NCBI GenBank assembly: GCA_010093485.1
Contig: MU001492.1
Span: 1,721,122 to 1,785,121 of the forward strand
Length of the DNA stretch: 64,000 nt
DNA from: Karstenula rhodostoma CBS 690.94
Taxonomy: Eukaryota; Ascomycota; Dothideomycetes; Pleosporales; Didymosphaeriaceae
Direction of reading: 5' to 3'
Below are positions 9,565 to 21,995 of this stretch, in pieces. The translations under genes were made by a program, and so were the position numbers. Each line of letters begins with the position of its first letter. The stretch's first letter is position 1. Below the pieces are notes generated by a model, which saw only the letters and a program-made list of their open reading frames with translations, was not told the origin of the DNA and searched no databases.

Positions 9565-10144
9565 ATGGTTCGATTTGTCTCAGTTTTTACGACTCTTCTA
9601 GTCGCAGCAGGCGTTACCCTGGCAAAGCCGACACCGAAGCTCGCAGAGCAGCCAGTAGTGACCTACCTGGGCACGCAGGGTCCTATACTTTGTCAGTTGG
9701 ACATCTCTGTAGTCAACGACCCATACTGACTGAGAAAAGCCAGCGGAGCGTGGACAAGCAAGGGCATCGTCTATACGTCAGGCACGGTACCTTTTGTCAA
9801 CGGTACCATAGTGGCAGGTGGCATTGAGGCACAAACTGTACGATAGACTTCACTACCTTACTGGCTTCCAGGCTGGGGGCTTTGCTTGGACATCCACTAA
9901 CATATCTCAGGCCCAGGTGATCAAGAACATCGCCGCCACCCTTGCGGAGGCTGGGACTTCATGGGACTATGTCATGAAGACCACTGTCTTCCTTGCCAAC
10001 ATGAGTGACTACGCAGCGATGAACGAGGTCTATGGGGCAATGCTCCCAAGCCCGAAGCCGGCGCGGACAGCTGTCGAGGTGGGAAAGCTGCCTGGTGACT
10101 TCTTGATCGAGGTTGAGGCCATTGCAGCCATTCCCGATTCGTAG
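9565..10144 (+). CDS. RidA/YjgF/YER057c-family imine deaminase with signal peptide
   Basis: Three exons (9565-9691, 9740-9837, 9911-10144) with introns of 48 and 73 bases give 152 residues. Residues 1-20 (MVRFVSVFTTLLVAAGVTLA) form a signal peptide ahead of KPTPKLAEQ. The rest is a complete RidA domain: GIVYTSGTVPFVNGTIVAGGIEAQT, NIAATLAEAGTSWDYVMKTTVFLANM, DYAAMNEVYG, then PARTAVEV with the conserved arginine that binds the substrate carboxylate, and LIEVEAIA. RidA proteins hydrolyse reactive enamine/imine intermediates to keto acids. Most are cytosolic or mitochondrial, so a secretory signal is unusual. The gene is divergent from the secreted amino-acid oxidase, which would make such imines outside the cell. 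Confidence 0.87.
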
Positions 10145-11614
10145 AGTTGATGGTTAAAATGTTTGACCATGATGAGATGAATTGCACAAGTAAAGCTCCA
10201 TTGAAATCAATATCCATCTGAAAACGAACTTTTTTTGTGACTTTGAGATATGGTGCTCCACGCCTCCCTCACTTACAAACCTATGTTCGTGGACCCTCTA
10301 GGCCATTTTACCGCAGTTTCCATTCAGTAAATAGTAACTAACCTCAATCATGAACGTGTATTGAAGCTTCTCGTAAGCGATGTGGTTGTCAATTCCGCCA
10401 AGTAAGCACGTCATCTGCATGCAAGCGCGTTGTACTGCCGCGTCCCTGACCCAACAGCCTGGTCATAAGCACGCGATCGTATCGTTTCCGTCGGCCCTGA
10501 TCTACAAACCCCTCCGCGATAAGAGCCACGGCACTGGGATGGGCCTTCCTGCGCCGTTGGACCTATGCCATGTGCATTGTGGGAACGATGACCGCATCTC
10601 ATACATGGAAAGGATACTTCTCTGCTCAGCTAAAGCTTGGCTTGTAAAAACCCATTTTCTTCAAACGGTGACCACCACCATGTATCAGCCTGATAGTACT
10701 CACTCGATAAGTGAAGCGAGTAAATTCACGTACCCATAGTGTACAGCTCCTTCGACGGCATGCTTTTACCCAGTCGCGGCTCTCAGCCTTTGAACTCATT
10801 TTCACTATATACCGTACATGTATTACTGCTATACAAACTCCTGAGAGGGCATTTGGTACTTCACTTCTTGTTGGCGGAAGATTTTCGGCAGCGCACGTGA
10901 CTCTGGGCTCTTTTGACAAAGGCGATTAACGATAGAATGAGTCCCAGGGAAACTGTCACGCCTCATCATGCATGTGGGCCATTTGCTTGGTGAGTCTCGA
11001 TCGCTTCACGGTTCTTGCTGTCAGCGGGTTCTACAATTATTGTCAAATCTTATTTCTTGACTACGTACCAGTCTGCCTTTCAAACTGCATGTTGCGTAAA
11101 TCGATAGAAATACCTGTCAACGCAACTTTGTTTGCTCTACCTAGTGCTCAGTAACACGTCGTCTATATTTTTCTAACACAAATCTTCATGATGATCAACA
11201 CTCCAAACGCTGTGTCGCCGTCAATCGTCTATCTTGATGGATTTATTTTTACGAATCCGTTCTCTCATGTTCGTGGCGCCGAGCATATCTCTCTACCAAG
11301 ATAATATTAGTCCTCCCTTCACGCTGTCACTAGCGTCATGCATCTTTCGGGCATTCACATAATGTCAAGTAGTGGGATACGTGGGTTCATAGGAAGGTAT
11401 GATTTGCGCTCCCATAAAACTTTATTGGAGCTCTTTTCGATACTAATCTCGATGGTCTTAGGCATCCCGATCTAGCTAATCCATTGAATATAACACTTAG
11501 CCGTCCTGACCAAACCTTTTCGTAACCCTGCTTCCTTTCATATGTCTTCTCATTCGCCTTTCCAGACCTTCGGACCAGGTACAGTGTAGTTCTGATCGCG
11601 AAATTAGTCATGGC
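10145..11614. other. Intergenic region, 1.47 kb, nothing recognised
   Basis: Only short open frames without recognisable domains or coding-like composition are present on either strand. Both flanking genes converge here, so it contains two 3' ends and probable spacer DNA. Confidence 0.5.
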
Positions 11615-12478
11615 TCAACACATTGACGTTCCCACACATGCACGCACCTTTGTAGTCTTGTCGTTAAGAGCCTTTCCTGAAATAGCGATTCCAGGGTCTG
11701 CTCCCGAGTCAGTGTCAGGCAATCAACTCCATCCCCCCACAAGCAACAGCACTCACCACTCAACGAATACGCCCCCGGGAACGTGACCAGAAACTCATCA
11801 CCCGGCACACTCTCTCCCTCGCCGCTAACCTCCAAGTGCGCGCAGTTCGGATACAACTGCACAGGGTCCAACCCTATCATGATGATTTCATGCCGGACGA
11901 TGTACCGGCCGGGCTTCAAGCCCGCGGGCACAGTAACATTCCAGTACCTTGTCCTCCTATTCTCCCAAAGATCGTTCTGGTACCAGCCGTCGTCCTCGCC
12001 AACAGCGTACCCGGGGCGCAGACCATCCTCGGCAATCTTGAACCACTTGAGGGAAGAAGTGTCCGTGATGGTCGTGCAGTCACCGTCGCACGATGCCAGG
12101 TACGCTACCAAGGGGCCCAACGTGTGTGGCCAGCCGAAGCCGTCGGGTGTAACCCATGTCGCCCTGATGCTGCTACCGGCTGTTACGGGGGCATGGAAGG
12201 TCCCGGGTACAGCGAGCCCTTTGTTGTTGCAAGTCACGTTGGTGGATGCGGGGTCGCTGAGCGGGTTCATGTCCCAGGAGCGCTGGATCAGATCGTGTTG
12301 GCCTTCATACGGGTCAGACCACACGTAGCTGGCCTCAAGGTTTAGCGTTTGAAAAGACGTAAGGAGTGTAGAGTTACCCTGTGTAGTTCTTGTTATCGAT
12401 CAGATACGACGTTACACCACCGTGAGCGAGCGAAGTGCCGCTTAGCGCGGCGACAATAGTAGCGATAGTGAGCTTCAT
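11615..12478 (-). CDS. AA9 lytic polysaccharide monooxygenase (former GH61)
   Basis: Three exons (12478-12378, 12328-11757, 11697-11615), introns 49 and 59 bases, 251 residues. The signal peptide ends at SGTSLA, so the mature enzyme begins with His19, the N-terminal ligand of the copper histidine brace. The second brace ligand is His102 in DGFGWPHTLGP. His180 in YIVRHEI and Gln191/Tyr193 in QLYPNC complete the typical AA9 active-site surroundings. The FPGAYS...DPGI ending is also family-typical, and finding DPGI after the last intron fixes that splice site. The enzyme oxidatively cleaves cellulose or related beta-glucans outside the cell. No CBM1 module is present; the protein ends 23 residues after DPGI. 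Confidence 0.93.
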
Positions 12479-13127
12479 TGCGAATTAGATATAATTGACG
12501 AAGGCTGTGATGATGATACGATGCTTCTGGTTCTTGAAATTTATACACAACGTCGTGGTATAATGTTATCGGAACAATACACCCCGTGGTGGTGTGCTGA
12601 GGTATCGCGCAAGCCCATGCCCACTGCAATTGGAAAGCTCCGACCTGCCAGAAGCGGCCCCTACCCAGACAAGCGCATATGGATTCGTTTAGCCGTTGCT
12701 CTTGGCCTGGTAGCAGATAGATTAGACACCATCCGATTCAATACTGGTTGAGACCAGGATGCGCTTCGGTTATGCCTTGGCAGATAGCCGTTGTGGAAAA
12801 GCGTGATGATACGGCAGTTTGACGACTTTTCGAGAGGACGGCCAACAGTAAATTCGATAGTTTGCATGAACTCGGGGCTCACTTCGATATATGCCTGGGT
12901 GATCAGTGCCCGATCAAGCTTATACGTGCGAGAGCTGTCTGCATTATAGAATCTTAGCCACATCGAATGGGGAAACAATGTTTTTCAAAGATGCCACCGG
13001 TTCCACGAGTCAGGCTGTCGAGTATTCAAGCGATGGAGTGCTGGATTTTCTTGCATTCGAGAGTCCTGTTCTACAGATGACATCTCTAGATCCTATCGAT
13101 ACGTATTCTCAGGACTAAAGCTGCCGT
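12479..13127. other. Intergenic region, nothing recognised
   Basis: About 650 bp holding the LPMO promoter and the 3' end of the MFS gene. TATAC-type AT-rich sequence occurs at about 12540 (ATTTATACAC), roughly 60 bp upstream of the LPMO ATG. No coding evidence. Confidence 0.4.
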
Positions 13128-14683
13128 TCAAATCTTTCCATCGCCAGTCACGACCCTCTGCACCTCTACATCACTTTCGTTTTCACTTTCAAGTCCATTC
13201 TTAGGCACACCCTTGTTCCAATCGCCAAACACGGCCATAAACGTGAACGGTACCGTCCACGCCCACAGCGCAAACCCGACGATCATCTGCGTCTGATTCG
13301 GAATATGCACTGCTCCAATCGCATATGCAATCGTACTCCCGATGCTCTCCCAGCTCCTCAGTATGCCCGTCGTGCGCGAAATATCGCCGTCACCCTGCGC
13401 GCCCTTGATTTCCGCCATGAGCCAATAGACATACGTCTGTAGGATCTCGTAGAAGAAGCGGAAGCACATGTACACTGTGAAGGCAGAGTTGAAGAAGGGA
13501 CCGTCACCGAGATCGAAGGAAGGCGCATCGGCCATGCGGGTGAGTTTTGTTTGCACGACCGCGTTCCAGATCCAGGAGCCGGTTACAGTGATGAGGACGA
13601 AGATGTAGACGGCTTTAGACTTCGCGGGGCGCGAGAATTGAGGCAGGTCGAGAATGATGCCGGTCAGGATGTTGGCGAGGGCGCCGACGATAGCGGTGAG
13701 GAAGGAAGCCAGGGCACGGGAGCGCACGGTGAAGTATGCTGCGATGTGTTAGCTTTATCGGTCTACATGTTGTTTTCGGAGACATACTGGTGAGGTAGTT
13801 GCCTTGGTAGGTCACGCCGAATTGTCCCGCCAGGAAGACGGGGATCAGCAAGAGCATGTATGGATTCTTCAGCTGTCTGAAGATCGCGCGTGCCTCTGTC
13901 TTGAAACTTGTCTTCCTCATGTAAGGAATCTTCGTTCCATCGCTCCTGTTGACCTTTTGAGGCTGCGAAAGCAACAATGCGAAGGGAGCACCCAGCGCCG
14001 AAATCGCGACGAGGCCCAGGTAGGTGGTGTATGTCACCTTACCCTTCTCTTTTGTCTTGACATTGAGTGCCAAAGAGATAGCGCCCCCTACCAGCGGGCC
14101 CATTTGACGAATGCCCATCCAGATGCCGACATATCGACCTCTCTTGTCGTCTTCCGGGTAGCCGACGGCAATTGCTGCTTCACTTGCCCACAGCATCGAT
14201 GCTCCGATTCCGCAGAGTGCAGCACCGAGCAGCATGAACCACTCGTTACCATACCGGTTGTTACAGTAAAGGCCAGCCGCGCTGAATAGTGGGGTAAAAA
14301 GTCAGTGAGATGGTCAAAAATCAAGGTGGTTGGTAGTTTCAGCTCGTAACTAAAATCTGACCACTTCAGACAGTAAGGATGGAAGAAACAACCCCTTTGT
14401 ACCCAGGAATTACTTACTACGGGGTATAGAAGGCAGCACCGATGACCAATGTCCATTTAGCTGTGATTTTGTTCGAGATGCCCCCAGAAATGAAGCAACC
14501 GATGGACATGAGCCCGTACGTCAATGCGTTGGCGGCATTGTTGAGGAATGGCTTCGCGTTTCCACCGGCTCCGAGGTTGTTTAATGCCGTCCAAATTCCG
14601 GGTTCGCAAAAGGCAACGAGTCCAACGATGACAATCTGGAATAAAACCGACCGGTAGATGGTCTTCACCCTTTGGAGCACCAT
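13128..14683 (-). CDS. UNC93-like major facilitator superfamily membrane protein
   Basis: Three exons (14683-14418, 14281-13788, 13738-13128) give 456 residues; introns are 136 and 49 bases. The N-terminus contains QIVIVGLVAFCEPGIWTALNNLGAGG, the characteristic first helix and loop of fungal UNC93-like proteins (former DUF895). It is followed by repeated hydrophobic segments making about 11-12 helices, including GLMSIGCFISGGI, YVGIWMGIRQMGPLVGGAISLALN and ASFLTAIVGALANILTGIILDL. The C-terminus is hydrophilic and acidic (ESENESDVEVQ). The family is related to ion-channel regulatory proteins, and the transported substrate of the fungal members is not known. The first intron is rather long but its removal restores FYTPYAAGLYCNNRYGNEW in frame. 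Confidence 0.86.
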
Positions 14684-16533
14684 GCCACCGCCGAGTTATG
14701 GGGTTATAGAATCGATACTTGGAGTAGAAAGCAACGCATTGTGTACAATGGAGCACTGTTTATAAATATATATGTGATTAACATGGCCCGATTACGTCTT
14801 CCACCGAAGCACGTCAACACCCATGATGAATGCGATACAGCAAATTTTGTAGGGCTCCAGAGTAACTCATGAAACGTAAGCCGATCATTCCCTCCTCGAG
14901 ATCAATCTGCTTTGTGTCTCCACCACGCCGGGCAGGGTAACGTTCCTAGTGATTACCGGGAGCCGCCCTAGAGGCGAGTAGCTGCAACTAGACTCCGCTT
15001 AAGAGCCGTAGAGAAGTACCGAGAGTACAATTCCTAGGGCGTTATCGATAAATGTCATACCCCGGGACAGGTCGATGTCAACCTAACTACCAAACCACCT
15101 GTACATCTTTTCACCAAGAGATCTCTTGTCAGACCAGATACATGCAGGCGAGAATGCCATACACTGACACTCCTTGAACGCCCCATAAGAAACTGAAGCG
15201 ACGGAGATTTTTCAGATTGACGACATTTACAAGCCTGAAGCACGCAATGCCCCACTTGTATGATGTTGCGAAAACAGAGCCACAAAACTCCGGCGAAGAA
15301 CGCATATACGAATGGGCTAGAGCAGGGTTCGTGCTAGGTAGCATTGTATTTCCTGGATGCATCGAAAAGGTGCGCAGGAACACAGTGCATGTAAGAGTGA
15401 CATCTGGATGGAGGGATCTTAGGTAGCGGACGGCCATGTATGCCTAGCGCGCGGCTGCCCACACTGCAACCACCGATGCTCAAGCCAAATAGATTGACTA
15501 TAAAAGGAAATAGAAATCTGGGATTGCACTTATCAGCCGTAGCAGCAGCTGCGACAAACGCTCCACCTGAAACCGCAACATATGTCACGTGTCATTTTCT
15601 TCTTTCTCACATGACCCCATGATCGCAATTGATGTGCTGCACAGCATCTACACTGATATCGTTTGTTTTGCTTATTAGACGTCGACACTGATATGCTGCA
15701 AGAATGGATCATAGTCAGCCGGCTCCACTACCTACCCATATTCAGGCCCTCTAATCAGAGGGTAGGCGAGCCCCGGGGCCGTTGTTCCCGAAGCCGGATC
15801 TAAGATCCTTACCACTCTCCTGGGTCTCGAGAGACAATTGGAGCATGTACATGTAACTTGGATTCCATAAATCGACACTACGCTCGAGGCATGGGTTTAC
15901 AGTCTGGAGGGAAATAATGACAAAAAGATAAAGTTATCGAGTGTGTGAAGTACAAAAATGATCACGAAAAGGTGTGTCCCCTAGTTAATAGCTCAAAAAT
16001 AAGCGTATTTTAAAAAAGGCCACAAAAAAGGTGGACGGGTTTACACTCTAAATACGCACCTGCTAATCAAGACCCACTGAAACCCATAGTTTCGAAGAAA
16101 CAAACTTCAATATAATCATTATCGTTGATAGCAGGCGTGCAAGATAGCTGGTCTGGAGTAGTACGAAGATAGGCACGGTCGTAACCGTTCACTTAGTCTA
16201 CTTATCGAATGCTTTAGTTAATGGAGGTAGCTCAGATTGCCGTGTTAGTGTTGAGAGAAGCGAACTCTGTGCCTTTACTAAGACATAATGCAAGCGCCAA
16301 GTTCCACCGGACTGAGTGGGCACTATCAAAGAAGGCTCGGATGATAGAACACCATTTTCAGAGGGTTCTACATAAGAGTGCTGCAAGGTAGGATGTGATA
16401 ATGCGTGGTATAGCAAGTATCTATAGTACGTAGAGCTTTATTCTTCTCCCACCGACTCGCTCAACGGATATCAGAACATGTGTGTACCATTTCCCATCAG
16501 TCCAGCGATTCAAGCAGTCGCCTGGTAATGCGT
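14684..16533. other. Intergenic region, 1.85 kb, containing a degraded repeat
   Basis: No gene is supported. The part from about 15900 onwards contains a degraded dispersed repeat (annotated separately). The remaining short frames lack domain-like sequence. Confidence 0.5.
15904..16006 (+). repeat. Degraded dispersed repeat, copy A
   Basis: Shares a block with 33865-33957: both read TCTGGAG, then AATGACAAAAAGATA, AGTACAAAAAT.ATC, TGTG(T/C)(C/T)CCCTAG(T/C)T(A/G)A(T/C)AG, followed by AAAA. Most substitutions between the two are transitions, and there are a few small gaps. This looks like two remnants of one old transposon family mutated by RIP. Family not identified. Confidence 0.55.
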
Positions 16534-18280
16534 CTACTCGTCGTCGTTGACGTCGATATCGGTCTTCTTCCACTTGCGCGCAGGGATGCGACGCTTGAAC
16601 ATAATGTCGATCTCGCGGTACGAACGACCCTTCATCTCAGGCAGACCCCACCAAGCGATAGCGAGACAGATGAAAGCAGTACCACCCCAGACATAACCGC
16701 ACTTGCCGCCGAGGTTACCGCTATCGGGGTTGAGCATGTAGGAGGCGACTGTTCACATTGTATTAGCTTGAGGCGTACTCGAGATGAATGTGTGAGTAAC
16801 TTACGGAAAATGCAAGGAATTTCTATAATGTAGTAGGTGGCACGACCCATACCGGTAGTAAGGGGCCTGAGACGGATGGCGGATGTCTCTCCAATGACGA
16901 CCCACGAAGCAGGCGCTGGTCCAAGAGTGAATAGCACGGAAACGATAAGACCCAGAGAGGCCTGTGCGTTACTCGCCGCTTTACCGCCACCTACGGAAGC
17001 CGCGATACCAAGCGCGATGAGCAGGATACAATTAACGGCTGAACCCCACAGGTAGATGGAGCGGCGACCATAGTAGGTGGTCAGGATCCACGAGAGCGCG
17101 ACGAAAATCATCTGCAGAGCTGATGTGATGAGACCGAGGGCAAAGGCGGTGCTGACATTCATGCCGGCCTGTTTGAAGAAGTAGACGGCCTGGTTGGCGA
17201 TGAGGTTGCCAGTGAGATTCTGCGCGGCGTAAACACCGCAGACAATAAGCGTGCGGCGAAGATCAGTGCCCTTGAAAAGCTCGATGTGGTTGGGCTTCTT
17301 CTCGGTCTTTTCAAGATCAATGACACGCCTCATCATAGCGACTGTCTCGGTGGAGTGGACTTGGGATTTCTTTCCAAGGCGCTCGACCGCCTTCGCAGCT
17401 TCTTCGGTGCGGCCCTGACGAACAAGCCACCACGGAGATTCCGGTGCTAGGAAGATGAGGATAGCGAGGGGAGTGGGGAACATCCATTGCAGCGCGATGG
17501 GAATTCTGCATGTGGTCAGTCGACGGCTTCATAGACTAGGCAAAATGACTAACCTGTAGGCGCTGGGACCTTTAATATCGTTGTAGTGATAGGTCACAGC
17601 ACCAACAATTATACTTCCAATAGCCCAGAACATCTGCAACATCTGGGTGGCAGGAGCACGCAACCTGAGTGGTACGATCTCCGAGCAATAAGCGGGTGCA
17701 TTTGCAATGAAAATACCCCACGGTATGCCCTCGAGTAGCTGAGAGACGAACATGACGGGCAGCGTCTTGGCAAAATACATGGAGAAAATGAAGATGTTGA
17801 GGAGCATGAGTCCGGTCAAGGTGGCATAGCGATATCCAATTCGACTGGTCAATGGCCCAGCGAGGAACACACCAATGAGAGCACCGAGCTGACCAGAAAC
17901 TTGCAAGGCTGATTGCCACTTCGTGACAACCACCCAATCGCCCGTCACTGGGGACTTCACGCCGAAATCTTGGGTAAAAGAAGGCAAGGCAAGGAAGTTG
18001 CCCATGAGGAAGACGTCGTAGGATTCCATGATCTGAGCGGTCAGCTATGATCTTCGAGTGCTCGAAAACAACTTACAATAGTGCAGGACATAACAAACGC
18101 CCAGAATGAGGCCATGGGGTAGGCCTTGACAGCCTCCATGACCGTCATGTTGTGTTCGGCATTTTCTGCCTCGATGGCATCCGCCTTGAAGGTGTTGACG
18201 CCGGCCTTCTCGTCGTAGACATCCTGGTGCACATTGTGCTGGATCTTGGACTCGAGGTCCTGGTCTCCGATAGCTGCCAT
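16534..18280 (-). CDS. MFS sugar:H+ symporter, maltose/alpha-glucoside permease type
   Basis: Four exons (18280-18077, 18032-17554, 17505-16805, 16748-16534) give 532 residues with introns of 44, 48 and 56 bases. After a hydrophilic N-terminus, the protein has twelve predicted helices. Sugar-porter signatures include GPLTSRIGYRYATLTGL, LLEGIPWGIFIANAPAYCSEIVPLRLR, PESPWWLVRQGRTEEAAKAVERL in the central loop, YGRRSIYLWG, and LPEMKGRSYREID before the cytosolic tail. The last motif and the N-terminal MEAVKAYPMASFWAFVMSCTI segment fit the alpha-glucoside (MAL-type) permease branch. I took the ATG at 18280; an upstream in-frame ATG at 18370 would add 30 residues. Several CreA-type sites lie just upstream, so glucose repression is likely. 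Confidence 0.9.
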
Positions 18281-18380
18281 TTTGCGATGTACCCAAGGAT
18301 CGGGAGTGGTATGCAGATGGCCTGCGTGACTGGAGGGAGTAGAGGCAGGTAAAGTATTGCAGGAAAGCATCTGCCGCTAA

Positions 18381-18505
18381 CCCCAGCGCGGAGTTATGCC
18401 CCGGGCCCGTGGTGCGAACGCGCCAGGCTCCCCGCATGCTAATCGTTTGTGGCGCCGCCGTTTATTGCGCGCGGCTCCTTGTTGGTGGAGAATATGAATC
18501 CGGGG
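18381..18505. promoter_or_regulatory. Cluster of CreA/Cre1-type SYGGRG sites upstream of the sugar permease
   Basis: Five matches to the fungal carbon-catabolite repressor consensus SYGGRG on either strand occur within 125 bp: 18381-18386 (CTGGGG on minus), 18388-18393 (GCGGAG), 18399-18404 (CCGGGG on minus), 18430-18435 (GCGGGG on minus) and 18500-18505 (CCGGGG). They lie 100-225 bp upstream of the chosen permease start. The motif is short, so some matches can be chance, but the density fits a repressible sugar permease. Confidence 0.5.
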
Positions 18506-21500
18506 CAAAGATGACCGAGGTTAATTACCCCGTGGGCAAGCTCAGCACCAGCGCAAGCTATCCTTGTTGCAGCGAGCATCCCCGCATCCTTCCCCAAGAC
18601 CAAGCACGACAGACAAGCTAAGCAGGCTGAAATGCTTGTAGAAGCGCTCCGTGCAATCTCACCGGCTCCGAGGACCAGGCTATCGATGTTTTGATCCACG
18701 ACTCCACGAGCCTTGGGCCTCTAGCTCTGTGCCTTCTTCTCGCGCGTCTCGGAGACTGTAGGACCGGGCCATATTTCTGCGGCGCAGTGGGTGACAATAC
18801 GGAAGGTGATTCTATCAGGTGAGTTCATGTCGAGGCAGTAGTGGGTATGGCGATAATGGCACATCCACCCTACATGGTCCGCCTTACCAGCATGCGGGTG
18901 AGCCGTACATACGGACCACTCCAACGCGTGACGGTCCACGGGCCGATGTGAGTCCCTCAATTTCCCGTTAATAGGAGCTGCGACACTGCAGTCATTCTCC
19001 ATCTGGGATTAACATTGTTGTTGAGCTGCGTCCACTGAACTGACAGCTTCGAGCAATTTTCGCTCGTGAAAACGCTTCAGCTACAGTCAACTGGGGTGAC
19101 TAGGTCCGATCCATTCGAGGGCTTTGCGGACATTGACGCGGTTAGTTCCCTGGACCTCTCCGACGACTGCACCTGCACGTACAGTGCAGCGCTAGAATCC
19201 CCACATCCACCAATTGACCACGTGCAAAGTTCAACTCGGTCCAATTCCCTCCCCACGGAAGCGCTTAAAGGCTGCAATCATGAGGCGTTGGTCACATAGC
19301 GGCACGCTAGAGACCATCAAAGCATCATAGCTTTCACGTGATTGACAAAACGCTACAAGATCATCGATTCCCTAGGGCGAGTCGTAGTTGGTCAGCGATG
19401 CTTCCAGCTGGCATGCCGCCGCGGCTAGTATGGAACCCAGAGCGTATGTAGACAAGCGGTAAGTTGCAAAGTGTAAAATTGCGACTCATGCCCACCGTGT
19501 TGCATCTTCGCAGCAGTAGTACCTATACGAAGTAATTGGCGGCTAGTTCATGGTCACCCATCCACGGAATTTGGAACAGTGCAGACCAGAGGCTGTCGTG
19601 ACTCGTGCCCTGCATTTCGAAACGACCCGTCCTTGGTCTTCGGACCCGGTTCCAGATCTTGCCTAGGCATGCGATGTCGCGCGATGCCATCTCGTGGAGG
19701 CGTAGATCCGGGCATCGGGCATTGTGGAGCCCGTCGTTGCTCCGGAGTCAGATGCCAGAATGTCTCGCTTGACAGTCCGTGAAGCACATCGCGCTATGGG
19801 AGCCTGAATTACCAGCACGAAAGAGGAGGTATCACCATGACCGTTGAATGGGTTCGGTGCGTAAATCGGCTCATGTGTGGACGTACTGATAAGCGAACGC
19901 ATCTGCTTGCAGTGGCGCCGTTGCCGCATGCTTCGAATGCTGGGCTCTTCGGCCATGCGTTGGGTGGTGCTTGGTAGTGGGGAGAGGCGTTTCTAGTCTC
20001 GTGCGGCTCGCTAGAAACATAGCCCGCTGGTGTAGTCGTGTACCGTAGGCTCTGGGTTTGCTGTAGTCGAACCCGCTTGCATCTAGAATTTCGGACGCGT
20101 GGCCCCTTCAAGATAGGCGCTTCGGTGGTTGTTGTAATCTGCGAGGTCCGAGGTCTGAGCCAGCGACGCGGTCGCCTTTGTCACTTTGTCTAGCTTCGTT
20201 CCATGATTCCATCAATGCGGAAGCGATGGGACTGGGTCTGGTCCGGCCTTCAGGGCGGGTGTGTTGCTGGTGCTGGCCAGACTGCAAGTCGTAAGGCGGA
20301 GAAGAAGTGTGGATGTGGAGGGGGAGGTGCGCGTGGGTCGAGGTCTTCTGACGCGCTGCTAGATCGTCTCCACAGCGGCGGAGCGGCTCCACCATCAGCG
20401 TCTCCACGGGGAAAGTGCGATCTTGTATCGCATCGCCCCACGACGTGCAGCCGGCGACACCGCGAAGTATTGTGATCTTGGTCAACGTCAGTAAGCGTCG
20501 GCGTACTAACAAAAGTGAGCACTGCAGCGCATACAATATTCCAATGTGCCGAGGCGAACAACGGCTACAGGAGAGTATCCAAAGTGACCTCATCGTCACC
20601 GACTTGGATACCATCGCTCGACTGGACGAAGCATGCGCTTAGGACGGACCTGGAGATGTCTGTTTCTGTTCGACCCTCACTGAACGTTCTAGCGGTGCTG
20701 TTTGAGACGAAATTAGTAGGGACATCATGACTCCACAGATCCGGGATGGAGCTCGAATATCCAATTGTTGACTCTTCGCGAGCTTCTACAAGCCGCGGAT
20801 ACTAGTACATGCAATGCTATCGTCGACGAGGCATCTTCCGCATCCTCGAACAAAAGAGGTGATAACCAAGGCGTTGGGGCCTGAATACAATACCGAAGAT
20901 GCAAAGACATGCTTGCAGGTGGAACTGGTTCCCAAAGCTGGAGTGGACAAAAAACGCAGCTGGATGATCACACAGCGCGGACCTGTTTGTACACTCTGCT
21001 TTCCAGCTACCAGGACGCTGGGAGTTAAGGGAGGGCGGAAGTCTTGGCCATGCCGCCTCGCCACCAATATATACTGCCTTGGCCCACACCGCCCTTCATG
21101 CCCGCGAAAATCTCAATACAGCGAGTGCATACCGTTTGGTGCCGAGCAGCCGGATCAATAAACCAGTACCTATATACAGGGGGTGATTTCCTGATATGTG
21201 TGCGACGTCGAAAGGTGATGCAGGAGTGTACGAGGACTCGTGCAGCACCTGTTGAAATAGGGACATACGAAATGACCTACGACAGTCTTTCCCGCACTGT
21301 AGCTGACTTCACAACAGGAACTATTATCCTGACAGGAGAATGTACGTTTGAAAGACCTCGACACCGGCGACACAGACCACGGACCACCTACACCAAACAC
21401 AGAGCCCATAGGTCTCGACACCGACAGCATCGATGACAAACCACACAACACGTCACAGCCCCTGCGACTAAGTCGAATCGACACTGATATCGAAAGGGCA

Positions 21501-21995
21501 ACGCCCATCTTGGAAAAAGGGCTTCCGACTTCCTCGCTCCGCACTCTCCACTTTCCCCCTCCACCTTCCCAGCCATAGCAGGTCAATCGCTCACATCTGC
21601 GCCGTCTATATCTCTCATCGCGTACACCCACTTCCGTGCAAGACTAAAGACTAGCTTTAGACAATGTGTGGAGTGACCCAAGACACATACCCATGACGCG
21701 AGTACCTCGTATAACCCTTGGCATGGACGAAACCCACACCGTAGCGTTCCCAAATAGCATGCACGATAGAAAAAGCAAAGGTTGTGAAAAGGTACTTAGT
21801 GTACGAAAGACTGCTCGCTTAGAACGAACGTATACCATGGACGATGACAAGCAGATGTGTTCCAGGGATTACTAGTATTGAGGCGCGGTGCGGTGGTTAG
21901 CCACCACCTCGCGATGCAATTATACCGTACAATAGCGCACCACGACGAATGCGCGAACGTCCATGCTAATTCCCCACCCCAGCATTTCCCCAGAT
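18506..21995. other. Long gene-poor stretch, 3.5 kb
   Basis: No gene is supported on either strand. Many overlapping open frames occur in GC-rich parts (for example around 20.1-20.6 kb), but none has recognisable domains and different frames are open together. A plus-strand stretch ending at 21578 (residues like IGLDTDSIDDKPHNTSQPLRL) has a more protein-like composition and could be a fragment or a terminal exon, but I could not build a gene around it. Confidence 0.5.

Noticed and set aside
20108..21631. Overlapping open frames in a GC-rich spacer
   Set aside because: Several frames are open at once, none shows family motifs, and no consistent exon model could be built. The stretch ending at 21578 is the least unlikely but still unsupported.
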